64,000 nucleotides of DNA from Streptomyces sp. JB150 (GTDB lineage Bacteria > Actinomycetota > Actinomycetes > Streptomycetales > Streptomycetaceae). The position numbers were made by a program, and so were the translations under genes. The notes beneath the pieces were generated by a model that saw nothing but the letters and a program-made list of their open reading frames with translations, was not told the DNA's origin and ran no database searches. Shown one piece after another: positions 33,523 to 42,900 of the stretch (positions are counted from its first letter, which is position 1; each line of letters begins with the position of its first letter). The stretch covers positions 2,208,556 through 2,272,555 of the forward strand of contig NZ_CP049780.1 in the NCBI RefSeq assembly GCF_011193355.1, read 5' to 3'.

Positions 33523-35073
33523 GTGTCCTCCCTCTTCCCCGCACTCGCCGACCGTGCGGCCGGCGCACGTCCCGCTCTCCGCTTCGGTGACCGTTCGCTG
33601 ACGTACGCGCAGCTCGCCTCGGCGGCCGGTGCCGTGGCCGGGCGGGTGCGAGGCGTCCGCCGGGTCGCCGTGTGGGCGACGCCGACGCCGGAGACGGCCG
33701 TCGGGGTGGTGGGCGCACTGCTCGCCGGGGTGCCGGTGGTGCCGCTGAACCCGAAGTCGGGCGAGCAGGAGCTGGCGCACATCGTGGGCGACAGCGCGCC
33801 CGCGGCGGTGCTCGTCGCGCCCGGCGACGCACTCCCCGGCCCGTTGCGCGCGCTCCGGCGGATCGACGTCGACGCGGGCACCGACGCCGACGCCGACTCC
33901 GGGGCCCCCTCCAACTCCGAGGCCTCCTCCACCCCCGGCACCCCCTCCGCCACAGCCACGGACCCCGGCACCCCCTCCGACCCCGGACGGCCCCTCCCCG
34001 ACGAGCCCGCCGACGACGCCCACCCGGCCCTGATCGTCTACACCTCCGGGACCACCGGCCCGCCCAAGGGTGCCGTGATCCCGCGGCGCGCCGTCGCCGC
34101 GACCCTGGACGCGCTGGCGGACGCCTGGCAGTGGACGGGGGACGACGTGCTGGTGCACGGGCTGCCGCTGTTCCATGTGCACGGGCTGGTGCTGGGCATC
34201 CTCGGGCCGCTGCGGCGCGGCGGGAGCGTGCGGCATCTCGGGCGGTTCGGCACGGAGGGCGTCGCGCGGGAGCTGAACGCGGGCGCGACGATGCTGTTCG
34301 GGGTGCCGACGATGTATCACCGGATCGCGGAGGCGCTGCCGGGTGACCCGGAGCTGGTCAGGGCGCTGAGCGGCGCCCGGCTGCTGGTGTCGGGGTCGGC
34401 GGCGCTGCCCGTGCACGATCACGAGCGGATCGCGGCGGCGACGGGCCGGCGGGTCGTCGAGCGGTACGGCATGACGGAGACGCTGATGAACACCAGCGTG
34501 CGCGCCGACGGCGAGGCCCGCGCCGGGACCGTGGGGGTGCCGCTGCCCGGTGTGGAGCTGCGGCTGGTGGAGGAGGACGGCAGCGTCGTCACGGCGTACG
34601 ACGGGGAGACGGTCGGGGAGATCCAGGTGCGCGGCCCGCATCTGTTCACCGGGTATCTGAACCGGCCCGACGCGACGGCCGCCGCCTTCACCGCCGACGG
34701 CTGGTTCCGCACCGGTGACGTGGCGGTGCGCGACCCGGACGGGTACGTGCGGATCGTCGGGCGCAAGGCCACCGACCTGATCAAGAGCGGGGGGTACAAG
34801 ATCGGCGCCGGGGAGATCGAGAACGCCCTGCTGGAACACCCGGCGGTGCGGGAGGCCGCCGTCACCGGGGAGCCCGACCCGGATCTGGGCGAGCGGATCG
34901 TCGCCTGGATCGTCCCCGCCGACACCGGACGGCCGCCTTCGCTGCCCGAGCTGGCCGACCATGTGGCCCGGCGGCTCGCCCCGCACAAGCGGCCCCGCGT
35001 CCTGCGCCACCTCGACGCGCTGCCCCGCAACGACATGGGCAAGATCATGAAGCGGGCGCTGGGCCGTGGCTGA
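33523..35073 (+). CDS. matB: malonyl-CoA synthetase-like acyl-CoA synthetase
   Basis: 516 aa ANL-superfamily enzyme. AMP-binding motif 'IVYTSGTTGPPKGAVIPRRA' (about residues 172-191), 'ERYGMTETLMNTS', 'GWFRTGDVAVRDPDGYVRIVGRKATDLIKSGGYKIGAGEIEN', and C-terminal Lys in 'NDMGKIMKRAL'. The order beside a carboxyltransferase gene matches the matB locus of other Streptomyces; product malonyl- or methylmalonyl-CoA for polyketide and fatty acid synthesis. Unusual: an acidic, Pro/Thr/Ser-rich insert of about 45 residues (about 120-165) before the AMP motif. GTG 33523 has AAGGAG 8 nt upstream. Confidence 0.85.
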   Translation: MSSLFPALADRAAGARPALRFGDRSLTYAQLASAAGAVAGRVRGVRRVAVWATPTPETAVGVVGALLAGVPVVPLNPKSGEQELAHIVGDSAPAAVLVAPGDALPGPLRALRRIDVDAGTDADADSGAPSNSEASSTPGTPSATATDPGTPSDPGRPLPDEPADDAHPALIVYTSGTTGPPKGAVIPRRAVAATLDALADAWQWTGDDVLVHGLPLFHVHGLVLGILGPLRRGGSVRHLGRFGTEGVARELNAGATMLFGVPTMYHRIAEALPGDPELVRALSGARLLVSGSAALPVHDHERIAAATGRRVVERYGMTETLMNTSVRADGEARAGTVGVPLPGVELRLVEEDGSVVTAYDGETVGEIQVRGPHLFTGYLNRPDATAAAFTADGWFRTGDVAVRDPDGYVRIVGRKATDLIKSGGYKIGAGEIENALLEHPAVREAAVTGEPDPDLGERIVAWIVPADTGRPPSLPELADHVARRLAPHKRPRVLRHLDALPRNDMGKIMKRALGRG

Positions 35074-36445
35074 GCATCCGCGCCACAGCGCCCGCGAGAT
35101 CATCGGCCTGGTCACCGCCGGCTTCCGCGAACTGCCGTACCCCGAGCGGGAGTCCGCGCCCGACGGGCCCCTCGGCTGGCACGGTTACGACGCCTCCCGC
35201 GCCCGCGCCGCCGCGCGCACCGGCGAGGACGAGTCGGTGGTGTGCGGCACCGCAAAGGTCGAGGGCGTGCCCGCCGTGCTGATCGCCTTCGAGTTCGGCT
35301 TCCTCGGCGGCTCGCTCGGCGAGCGCACCGGGGACCGGTTGGAGGCGGCGTACACGTACGCGCGCGAGCACCGGCTGCCGGTCGTGCCGCTCGTCGCCAC
35401 CGGCGGCAGCCGGATGCAGGAGGGCATGCTCGCCCTCACCCAGCTCCAGCGGGTGGCCCGCCAGTCGGTGCTCACCCGGGAGGCGGGGCTGCCGCAGATC
35501 GCGGTCCTGCGGGATCCGACCACGGGCGGCGGCTGGGCCACCCTGGGCGCGGGCGCGGACGTGGTGCTGGCGCTGCCGGGCGCCCAGGTCGGGTTCGCGG
35601 GCTCCCGGGTGCGGCCGGCGGACGCCGACCCGGCGGCGTACACGGCGGAGGCGCAGGTCGCCGCGGGCGCCGCGGACGCCGTCGTACGGCCCGCGGAGCT
35701 GCGGGCGACGCTCGGGCGCTGGCTGCGGCTGCTCACGTCACCCTCCGTCCGGCCCGCGCCCCCGCCCCCGCCCCTCGGCGCCACCGACCTGCCCGCCACC
35801 GGCTGGGACGCCGTGCTGCGCGCCCGCGCTCCCCACCGCCCCCGCGCCGAGCGCTACCTGGACGCCTACTTCACCGAGCGGGTCGCGATCGGCGGCGACC
35901 GCTGCGGCGGCACCGATGACGGGATGCTGTGCGGTTTCGGCACGCACGAGGACGGGCCGGGCGGCCGTACCGTCGCCTACGCCGCCCAGACCGGCACGGC
36001 GACCCGCCCCGCCGGATACCGCACCGCCGCCCGGCTGATCCGGCTCGCGGACCGGCTGGGCATCCCGGTGCTGACGCTGGTCGACACCCCGGGTGCCGCC
36101 AATGACGCGGAGGCGGAGCGGCAGGGCGCGGGCGCGGCGATCGCGGAGCTGTTCGGCGCGGTGGCCGCCGCCCGTACGCCGGTGACCACGCTGGTCATCG
36201 GCGAGGGCGGCTCGGGCGGCGCGCTGGCGCTGGCCGCGCCCGGCAACACCTGGGCCACTCCGGACAGTTACTTCTCCGTCATCGCACCGGAGGCGGCGGC
36301 GGCGATCCTCAAGCGCCCGCCGGCGGAGGTGGAGGCCACGGCGGAGCAACTCCTCATCCGGCCACAGGACTTGGAGCGGCTGGGTGTCGCCCGGGTCCGA
36401 ACAGGCGGTGAGCCGTCCCCTGGAGCGGGTGAGCGCCGTTCGTGA
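35066..36445 (+). CDS. carboxyl transferase domain protein (acetyl-CoA carboxylase CT-like)
   Basis: 459 aa fusing two crotonase-like halves: N half with 'LIAFEFGFLGGSLGERTGDRL' and 'PLVATGGSRMQEGMLALTQL', C half with 'LTLVDTPGAANDAEAERQGAGAAIAELF' and 'VIGEGGSGGALALAAPGNTWA'. These are CoA-carboxylase beta- and alpha-type signatures, suggesting transfer of CO2 between biotin and an acyl-CoA, or a malonate-decarboxylase-like reaction. Start GTG 35066 overlaps the matB stop by 8 nt, so the two act in malonate/malonyl-CoA metabolism. No biotin carboxylase is adjacent. Confidence 0.85.
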   Translation: MAEHPRHSAREIIGLVTAGFRELPYPERESAPDGPLGWHGYDASRARAAARTGEDESVVCGTAKVEGVPAVLIAFEFGFLGGSLGERTGDRLEAAYTYAREHRLPVVPLVATGGSRMQEGMLALTQLQRVARQSVLTREAGLPQIAVLRDPTTGGGWATLGAGADVVLALPGAQVGFAGSRVRPADADPAAYTAEAQVAAGAADAVVRPAELRATLGRWLRLLTSPSVRPAPPPPPLGATDLPATGWDAVLRARAPHRPRAERYLDAYFTERVAIGGDRCGGTDDGMLCGFGTHEDGPGGRTVAYAAQTGTATRPAGYRTAARLIRLADRLGIPVLTLVDTPGAANDAEAERQGAGAAIAELFGAVAAARTPVTTLVIGEGGSGGALALAAPGNTWATPDSYFSVIAPEAAAAILKRPPAEVEATAEQLLIRPQDLERLGVARVRTGGEPSPGAGERRS

Positions 36446-36477
36446 GATCGCCTGCGGCTCGCGTGACTGGCGAGACT

Positions 36478-36750
36478 CAGGGTGCGCGAGCGACGGGGTG
36501 GGCGTTGCTTTCGGCCATGTCGGCGCTGACCCGCCCGTCCGGCCGGACGCCGTCGATCACGGTGCCCCGCCGGGTGAACGCCCGCCGGAACTCCCGTCCT
36601 CCGCTCGACCTCCACGGTCCGCATCCCGTCGCCGAGTGCGGTGACGCTCACCCGGTGGCCGGTGGCCGGTGGCCGGCGACGAGGGTGAGGACGCGGGCGG
36701 CGGCGCCCGCCGTCCGGGGAGCCGCCGAGGTGTCCCAGCCCCCGCTGGCT
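36478..36750 (-). pseudogene. decayed gene remnant with slippage-type frameshift
   Basis: On the minus strand three frames line up into one plausible protein end: 'AARVLTLVAGHR', then 'VSVTALGDGMRTVEVE', then 'FRRAFTRRGTVIDGVRPDGR' and VSADMAESNAH, stopping at about 36478. The first break coincides with three copies of a 7-bp repeat; one copy would restore the frame. Family not identified. It occupies most of the gap between the carboxyltransferase and the VMAP locus. Confidence 0.4.
36652..36676. repeat. 7-bp tandem repeat (CCGGTGG x3)
   Basis: Three perfect copies plus a partial fourth. Seven is not a multiple of three, so copy-number change shifts the reading frame of the minus-strand remnant described at 36478-36750. 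Confidence 0.75.
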
Positions 36751-36880
36751 CACCCTGTGGCGGTTTTCCGCCAGTGGGACGCGCGGTGCGCGGTGGAAGC
36801 CGGGACACCGCCAACGGGGCTCGGCAACAATGGAGTTCACCGAGGTCACACGCCACACACACGGGGGAGCGGACGAACAC

Positions 36881-37213
36881 ATGGACGGTCTGGTGGAGTT
36901 CACGACCGAGGAAGGCGCCCTGGTCGTGGTGGAGGGCGTCGAGGACGAGACCGGCGCCCGGCTCGTCTCGCGCGGCGACGGGCCCGCGCGGGCGGCCCGC
37001 ACCTTCGAGGGCGCGCTCGACGGGGTGCGCGCGGCGGCCGAGTCCGCGCTGCGGGTGTTCCGGGACGGCACCCTCCGGCCGGACGCGGTGGAGCTGGAGT
37101 TCGGCGTGAAGCTCAGCGCGGAGTCCGGGGCGGTGATCGCCAAGGGGACCGCGGAGGGACACCTGACCGTCCGGCTGAGCTGGACGCCGGACCGGACCGC
37201 CGGGCGCCCGTGA
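36881..37213 (+). CDS. trypsin-co-occurring domain (TCD1/CU044_2847-like) protein
   Basis: 110 aa. 'MDGLVEFTTEEGALVVVEGV' then 'VRAAAESALRVFRDGTLRPDAVELEFGVKLSAESGAVIAKGTAEGHLTVRLSW', a beta-alpha-beta pattern shared by small proteins that accompany trypsin-like proteases in conflict systems. ATG 36881 chosen over ATG 36830 for its GGGGAG and the conserved start. Stop overlaps the protease start (GTGA). In the described systems this domain is thought to be substrate or adaptor of the protease. Confidence 0.75.
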   Translation: MDGLVEFTTEEGALVVVEGVEDETGARLVSRGDGPARAARTFEGALDGVRAAAESALRVFRDGTLRPDAVELEFGVKLSAESGAVIAKGTAEGHLTVRLSWTPDRTAGRP

Positions 37214-38904
37214 ACGGGTACGCCTGGCACGCCCGGATCGTGTGCGGCAAGGAGGTCGGCGCGGGCTTCCTGGTGTCCGGGCGCCGCGTGCTGACCTGCG
37301 CGCACGTCGTGCGGTGCAGCGACACCGCAAAGATCGCCGTCACCTTCCCGGGCCGGCGCGACCTGGACCCCGTCCCCGCCTCGGTGGCCGTGCACGGCGG
37401 CTGGCGCGGCGGTGTCACCGACCCCGGCGACCTGGCCGTGCTGGAGCTGGCGTGGGAGGTGCCGGTCGCCCCGGCCGTCTTCGCCCCGCCCGGCGCCGAG
37501 CGGGGCAGCCCCCGGCTGGTCGCGTACGGCTTCCCGAAGGGCTACGACGAGGGCATGCTCGCCGAGTACCGGGCGCTGCCCGGCCCGCTGATCGCCGGTG
37601 AGTGGGTCCAGCTGGAGGCGCTGACCGGGCACGGGCAGCCGCTGGCCGCCGGGTTCAGCGGGGCCGCGGTGACCCTGGACGACGAAACCGTGGTCGGCAT
37701 GGTCGCGGCCGTCGCCGGCGACCGCGGCGTCCGGGTGGGCCGGATGCTGCCCACCGAGGTCATGGCCCGCTACTGGGACGAGCTGGGCGAGCTGGTGCCC
37801 ACCCCCGGGCATCACGCCGACGCCCGCCGGCGGCTGTACGCGCTGGTCCGGCGGGCCGGCGAGGCCGGGCTGCGGGTCGACCCCGACCGGCTGTACGTCG
37901 ACGCGGTCGGCCCGTTCGGGCCGCCGCTGCCCGAGGGCGGCTTCGGCTCGACGGCGCGGGCGGCGGCGTACGTGCAGTGGGAGGTGCCGGACCCGGAGGC
38001 GGTGACCGCGTTCGCGGACCGGCTCGCGGACCTGCTGGACGCGCGGGACGGGCGGGCCCGGCCGGCCGGGCCCGGCGCGCCGGACGCCGCCTGGTCGCCC
38101 ATCGTCGTGGAGATCGAGCACAGCGGCGCGGGCGCCGACCAGGTCACCGTGGAGGTGTCCGCGTACCGCGACGGCCACCGCCGCCCCGTCGGCGCGCGCC
38201 GCCTGCCGCGCACCGGGGTGCGGGCCTATGTGCAGGAGCGCATCGACGCGGCGTTCACCCAGCTCGCCCCGGACGCCGAGGAGCTGATCACCTTCGTGCT
38301 GCCGCGGGAGTGGCTCAACGAGCCGGTGGCCCGCTGGGAGTGCAGCCCCGACGACCCGACGCCGCTGGGCTGCGCCTACCCCCTCGTGGTCGCCGACCGG
38401 GCCCGGCACCGCAGCGGCCGGCTGCGCCACCAGCTCGCGAAGAAGTGGCAGAAGCTGGACGTGTGCGGCGGCACCGCCCCGCACCGGGTGGACTGCTCCC
38501 CCGCGGAGCGCCCGCCGAGCCTGCGCAAGCGGCTGCGCGACCACGAGGCCGCGGTGGCCGCCTACGCCGCGCCGCCCACGGCCGTACGGCAGCACTTCGA
38601 GGCCGGCCTCAACGTGCCCGTGCCCATCCTGCTGTGGCCGCGCGCCGGCTGCCCCGGCAGCGAGCACGACGGCCCCTGCCCGGGCGAGGCGTTCCTCGAC
38701 GAGCTGACCGAGTCGGTCACCGGCGTGCCGCCCGGCGATCTGCCCCGGCATGTGCGCACCCTGCGCGAGACCGCGGAGGCCGCCGACGAACCCGACCGGC
38801 ACTGGGCCCGCGACCTGCAGCTGCTGTGGGACGACCCGCGCTGCTTCCCGGAGCCGGCCGCCTGCCTGCACTCGCCCGTGGAACCCGTCGCCTCCCTCGC
38901 CTGA
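37210..38904 (+). CDS. trypsin-like protease fused to a VMAP C-terminal domain
   Basis: 564 aa. Residues 1-200 are a trypsin-fold protease: His in 'RVLTCAHVVRC', Asp in 'DPGDLAVLELAW', Ser in 'AAGFSGAAVTLDD'. The C-terminal 300 residues carry the vWA-MoxR-associated-protein domain ('WSPIVVEIEHSGAGADQVTV', 'ELITFVLPREWLNEPVARWEC', 'GLNVPVPILLWPRAGCPGSEHDGPCPGEAFLDEL'). In ternary VMAP systems this protein is the regulated effector: on threat signal the MoxR/vWA pair unleashes the protease. GTG 37210 coupled to the TCD gene. Intracellular, no signal peptide. Confidence 0.88.
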   Translation: MNGYAWHARIVCGKEVGAGFLVSGRRVLTCAHVVRCSDTAKIAVTFPGRRDLDPVPASVAVHGGWRGGVTDPGDLAVLELAWEVPVAPAVFAPPGAERGSPRLVAYGFPKGYDEGMLAEYRALPGPLIAGEWVQLEALTGHGQPLAAGFSGAAVTLDDETVVGMVAAVAGDRGVRVGRMLPTEVMARYWDELGELVPTPGHHADARRRLYALVRRAGEAGLRVDPDRLYVDAVGPFGPPLPEGGFGSTARAAAYVQWEVPDPEAVTAFADRLADLLDARDGRARPAGPGAPDAAWSPIVVEIEHSGAGADQVTVEVSAYRDGHRRPVGARRLPRTGVRAYVQERIDAAFTQLAPDAEELITFVLPREWLNEPVARWECSPDDPTPLGCAYPLVVADRARHRSGRLRHQLAKKWQKLDVCGGTAPHRVDCSPAERPPSLRKRLRDHEAAVAAYAAPPTAVRQHFEAGLNVPVPILLWPRAGCPGSEHDGPCPGEAFLDELTESVTGVPPGDLPRHVRTLRETAEAADEPDRHWARDLQLLWDDPRCFPEPAACLHSPVEPVASLA

Positions 38905-38949
38905 CCCCCGACCCGCGCCTCGCCCCGCGCCTCACGAGAAGGACCCGTC

Positions 38950-39960
38950 ATGTCCCTGTGGCCCGTCTACACCGGCACCAACGAGCCGCACGACGGCATC
39001 CTCAGGCTGCCCCCGCCGCCGCCGTGGCGGCACTTCGACGGCGGCCCGGCGCTCGACCCGCCGTCCGACGCCGACGACGCCTCCGCCGGCTCACCCGACC
39101 GCACCCACCGCGCGGAGACCTACCAGGCCACCCCGGAGACGGTGCAGCTGGTCAACGCCGCCCTCTACCTGCGCCGCCCGCTGCTGGTCACCGGCCCGCC
39201 CGGCACCGGCAAGTCCTCGCTGGTGTACGCGGTGGCGCGGGAACTGCGGCTCGGCCCGGTGCTGCGCTGGAACATCACCAGCCGCAGCACCCTCCACGAC
39301 GGGCTCTACCAGTACGACCCGCTGTCCCGCCTGTACGCCGCCCGGCAGAACCTGGAGGGCGGCTCCGGCGAGTCCGGCATCGAGAACCATTTGCGCCTGG
39401 GTCCGCTGGGCACCGCGCTCCTGCCCCACGACCGCCCCCGCGCCCTGCTGATCGACGAGATCGACAAGAGCGACCTGGACCTGCCGAACGACCTGCTGAA
39501 CGTGCTGGAGGAGGGCCAGTACGAGATCCCCGAGCTGGTGCGCGCCGCCCGCCACACACCGGTCGCCCAGGTGCTGGCGGACGGCACCGACGCCCGCGTC
39601 CCCGTCACCCGGGGCCGGGTCCGCTGCCGGGCCTTCCCGTTCGTCGTCCTCACCAGCAACGGCGAACGGGAGTTCCCGCCCGCGTTCCTGCGCCGCTGCG
39701 TCATCCTGCGGCTGCGCCAGCCCGACGACCGGCACCTCGCCGACATCGTCCGCGCGCACCTGGGCGAGCCGGACGGCCACGCGCAGCGGCTGATCGAGCG
39801 GTTCCTGTCCCGGGTGGGCGGCGGCGAACTGGCCACCGACCAGCTGCTGAACGCCATCTACCTGGCCCGCGCCTCCGACCTGGGCGCCGAGTCCCTGGAC
39901 GAACTGGCCGAACGGCTCATGCCGTACCTCGGCCGGAGCCCGCAGCCCGATGCCTTCTGA
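38950..39960 (+). CDS. MoxR-type AAA+ ATPase of the VMAP system
   Basis: 336 aa. Walker A 'LLVTGPPGTGKSSLVYAVA' (about residues 78-96), Walker B 'ALLIDEIDKSDLDLPNDLLN' (about 164-183), sensor 1 'FVVLTSNGEREFPPAFLRRC', then an alpha-helical lid. MoxR ATPases work with vWA proteins as chaperone-like remodelers. ATG 38950 with AGAAGGA, 45 nt after the protease; its stop overlaps the next start by 11 nt. The central NTPase of the ternary system. Confidence 0.92.
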   Translation: MSLWPVYTGTNEPHDGILRLPPPPPWRHFDGGPALDPPSDADDASAGSPDRTHRAETYQATPETVQLVNAALYLRRPLLVTGPPGTGKSSLVYAVARELRLGPVLRWNITSRSTLHDGLYQYDPLSRLYAARQNLEGGSGESGIENHLRLGPLGTALLPHDRPRALLIDEIDKSDLDLPNDLLNVLEEGQYEIPELVRAARHTPVAQVLADGTDARVPVTRGRVRCRAFPFVVLTSNGEREFPPAFLRRCVILRLRQPDDRHLADIVRAHLGEPDGHAQRLIERFLSRVGGGELATDQLLNAIYLARASDLGAESLDELAERLMPYLGRSPQPDAF

Positions 39961-42900
39961 GCAGCCCCCGGCGGACGGTCTCGCCCGCCTGGCCGACCTG
40001 CTGGCCGAGGCGTCCGGCGGCGACCGCCCCAGCCCGCGCGAACTGGCGGAACTGCTGTGGCTGGCCCGGCACATGCGGGCACCGCACGAGCCGGAGCGGG
40101 ACCCGGACGCGGGGACGGAAGCCGGGGCGGCGGCGGGGCAGCGGGAGGACGACGGTACGCCGGCCGCAGAGCCGCCGCCCGCGCCCCAGCCCCCGCCCCC
40201 GCCCGGGGACGACTCGCCACCGCCCGCACCCGGGCGACGGCGGCCCGACCCCCCGCGGGCGCCCCTGCACCTCCCGGCGCCCGCCGGGACGGCGACCGCC
40301 CGGCACGCCGCCCTCCTCGCCCCGGCGCCGCCGATGCTGCGCCACCCGCTGGCCCTGCAGCGCGCCCTGCGGCCGCTCAAACGCCGTGCCGACGCGCCGC
40401 TCGGCCAGGAGCTGGACGAGCGGGCCACCGCCGAACGCATCGCCCGCCTGGGCGGTGACCCGGACACGTGGCTGCCGGTCATGCGCCCCGCCAGGGAACG
40501 CTGGCTGTCACTGCGGCTCGTCCACGACACCGGCCCCACCATGCCCGTATGGCGGCCCCTGGTGCGGGAGCTGCACACCGCGCTCGCCCAGTCCGGCGTC
40601 TTCCGCACCGTCACCGTGCACCCGGCCGGTCCCGACGGCTCGGTGCCCGCCGACGCCGCGCACACCCCCGCCGACGGCCGCACCGTCGTCCTGCTGGTCA
40701 GCGACTGCATGGGCCCGCAGTGGCGCAGGGGCCCGGCGGCCGGCCTCTGGTACGCCACCCTGCGCCGCTGGGCGCACCGGATGCCGCTCGCGGTGGTCCA
40801 GCCGCTGCCGGAACACCTGTGGCGGGACACGGCCCTCCCGACGGTCCCCGGCCACCTGTCGGCCCCCGGCCCGGCCGCCCCGACGGCGACGCTGACCTTC
40901 ACCCCCTACGACGACGACCCGCAGGAGGCCCCCGCCGAGGGCGCCCTCTTCCTCCCGGTCCTGGAACCGGACCCGCACTGGCTGGCGAACTGGGCGGCGC
41001 TGACCGCCGGCTCCGGCGGCACCCCGTACCCGGCGGCGGTGGCCCGCCTCGACGGCACCGCGCCCGCCGCGGCCCCGGACCGCACGGACCTCGCCCTCCT
41101 CACCCCCGAGGAACTCGTCCTGCGCTTTCGCGCGACGGCCTCCCCGCAGGCCTTCCGGCTGGCCGGCCATCTGGCGCTCGGCCGCCCCGACCTGCCGGTG
41201 ATGCGGCTGGTGCAGGCGGCGGTGGAACCCGATCCGCGCCCGCAGCACCTCGCCGAGGTCATCCTCGGCGGCCTGCTGACCGCCGTCCCCGGCCCGCCCG
41301 GCTCCTACGCCTTCCGCCCCGGCGTCCGCGACCTCCTGCTGCGCGGCCTGCCCCGCACGGCCCGCGCCCGGACCACCGAACTCCTCGAACAGGTCGGCGC
41401 CCTGATCGACACCCGCGCGGGCCGCGCCCCCGGCGAGTTCCTGGCCTCCACCCCGGCGGAGAACGGCACGGCGAGCCCGGTGCAGAGCGAGGCTTTCGCC
41501 TCGGTCAGCGAGGAGAGCGTGCGGCGGCTCGCCGGGAACGTCGCCCCGCCGGCGGCCCCCGGGGACCGGTACCGGCTGCTCGGGCCCGGCCGGCCGGACG
41601 GCTCGGTGTGGCAGGCGTACGACACCCGGACGGACCGGCGGGTCCTGCTGCGGCTGTGCCCGGCACCGGTGACCCCGGAGCGCCGCGAGGCGTTCCTGCG
41701 GCACGCCGAGGCCCTGGCCCGGCTCGACGACCCGGGCGTCGTCACCGTCCTCGACCACGGTGTGCGGGACGGCGTGCCGTACGTCACGACGGAGGACCCC
41801 GACGGCATCGCCCTCGACGCCCTCGCCCTCGGCTATCCGGGCGGGCTGCGGCTGCCGGCCCCGCTCACCGTGTCGATCGGCAACCAGCTCGCCCGCGCCC
41901 TCATCGCCCTGCACCGGGCCTCCGTGGCCCACGGGGCCGTCGACCTCGGCCAGGTGGTGCTCCTGCCCGACGGGACGGTCAAGCTCACCGTGCCCGACCT
42001 CGGCCAGGAGCCGGGTCCGGAAGACTTCGCCGGGGACCTGCGCGCGCTCGGGGCGATGCTGTGGCAGCTGGCGTCGGGCGCGCCCTTCCGTCCCGGCACC
42101 CGCGTCACCGCCGACCGGCTCTCCGCGCTCCCGGCCGCGCTGCGCCGCCTGTACAGCGCCGCGCTCGCCGACACCCTGTCCGGCAGCCTCACCCGGCAGC
42201 GGGAGGGCGCGGCCCGGCTCCAGCGCCGCGCGCTGCTCGACCTGGCCCGCGCCGACCACGTCCCGCTGCGCTACGTCCTCTTCGGCCGCCCCGCCGTCAC
42301 CCGCGGCGCCGGTCAGCCGGTCGCCACCGGCTCACCGCAGGAACGGGCGATGCTGTGCATGCTGCTGCTGTCCCACGGTCGCAAGGTGACCCACGCGAAA
42401 CTCGTCGACGGCATCTGGGGCACCCGGGCCCCGGCGCGCGCCACCAGGCTGCTGGGCACCTACGCCTCCCGGCTGCGCAACGCGCTCGGCCCCGGCGTGC
42501 TGGCCGCGCTGCCCGGCGGTTACGCCCTGCACACCAGCACCGACCACGTCGACCTGGTCGAGTGCCAGCAGCTGGTCGCCCGCGCCGAGGTGGCGCGCGC
42601 CGCCGGTGACGCGGAGCGGGCGCGCGGCCATCTGACGGCCGCGCTGGTCCTGTGGAAGGGGCCCGCGCTGGAGGGCGTCTCGGGCCCCGCCGCGCAGACC
42701 GCCCGCACCCGCCTCCAGCAGCTGCGCCTCACCCTCAGCCGCCGGCGGGCCGAGCTGGACCTCGATCTGGACGAGGTGGACCGCGCGGCGGCCGACCTCG
42801 CGGAGCTGGTGCGTGAGCACCCCTCGCGGGAGGACTTCCGCCGCCTGTATCTGATCGCCCTGCGCCGGCAGGGGCGGCTGGAGGAGGCCCTGGAGGTCTT

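Noticed and set aside
37602..40895. 1097-residue plus-strand frame across the VMAP and MoxR genes
   Set aside because: Arg/Pro/Ala-rich frame-shifted shadow; the true frames carry Walker and protease motifs.
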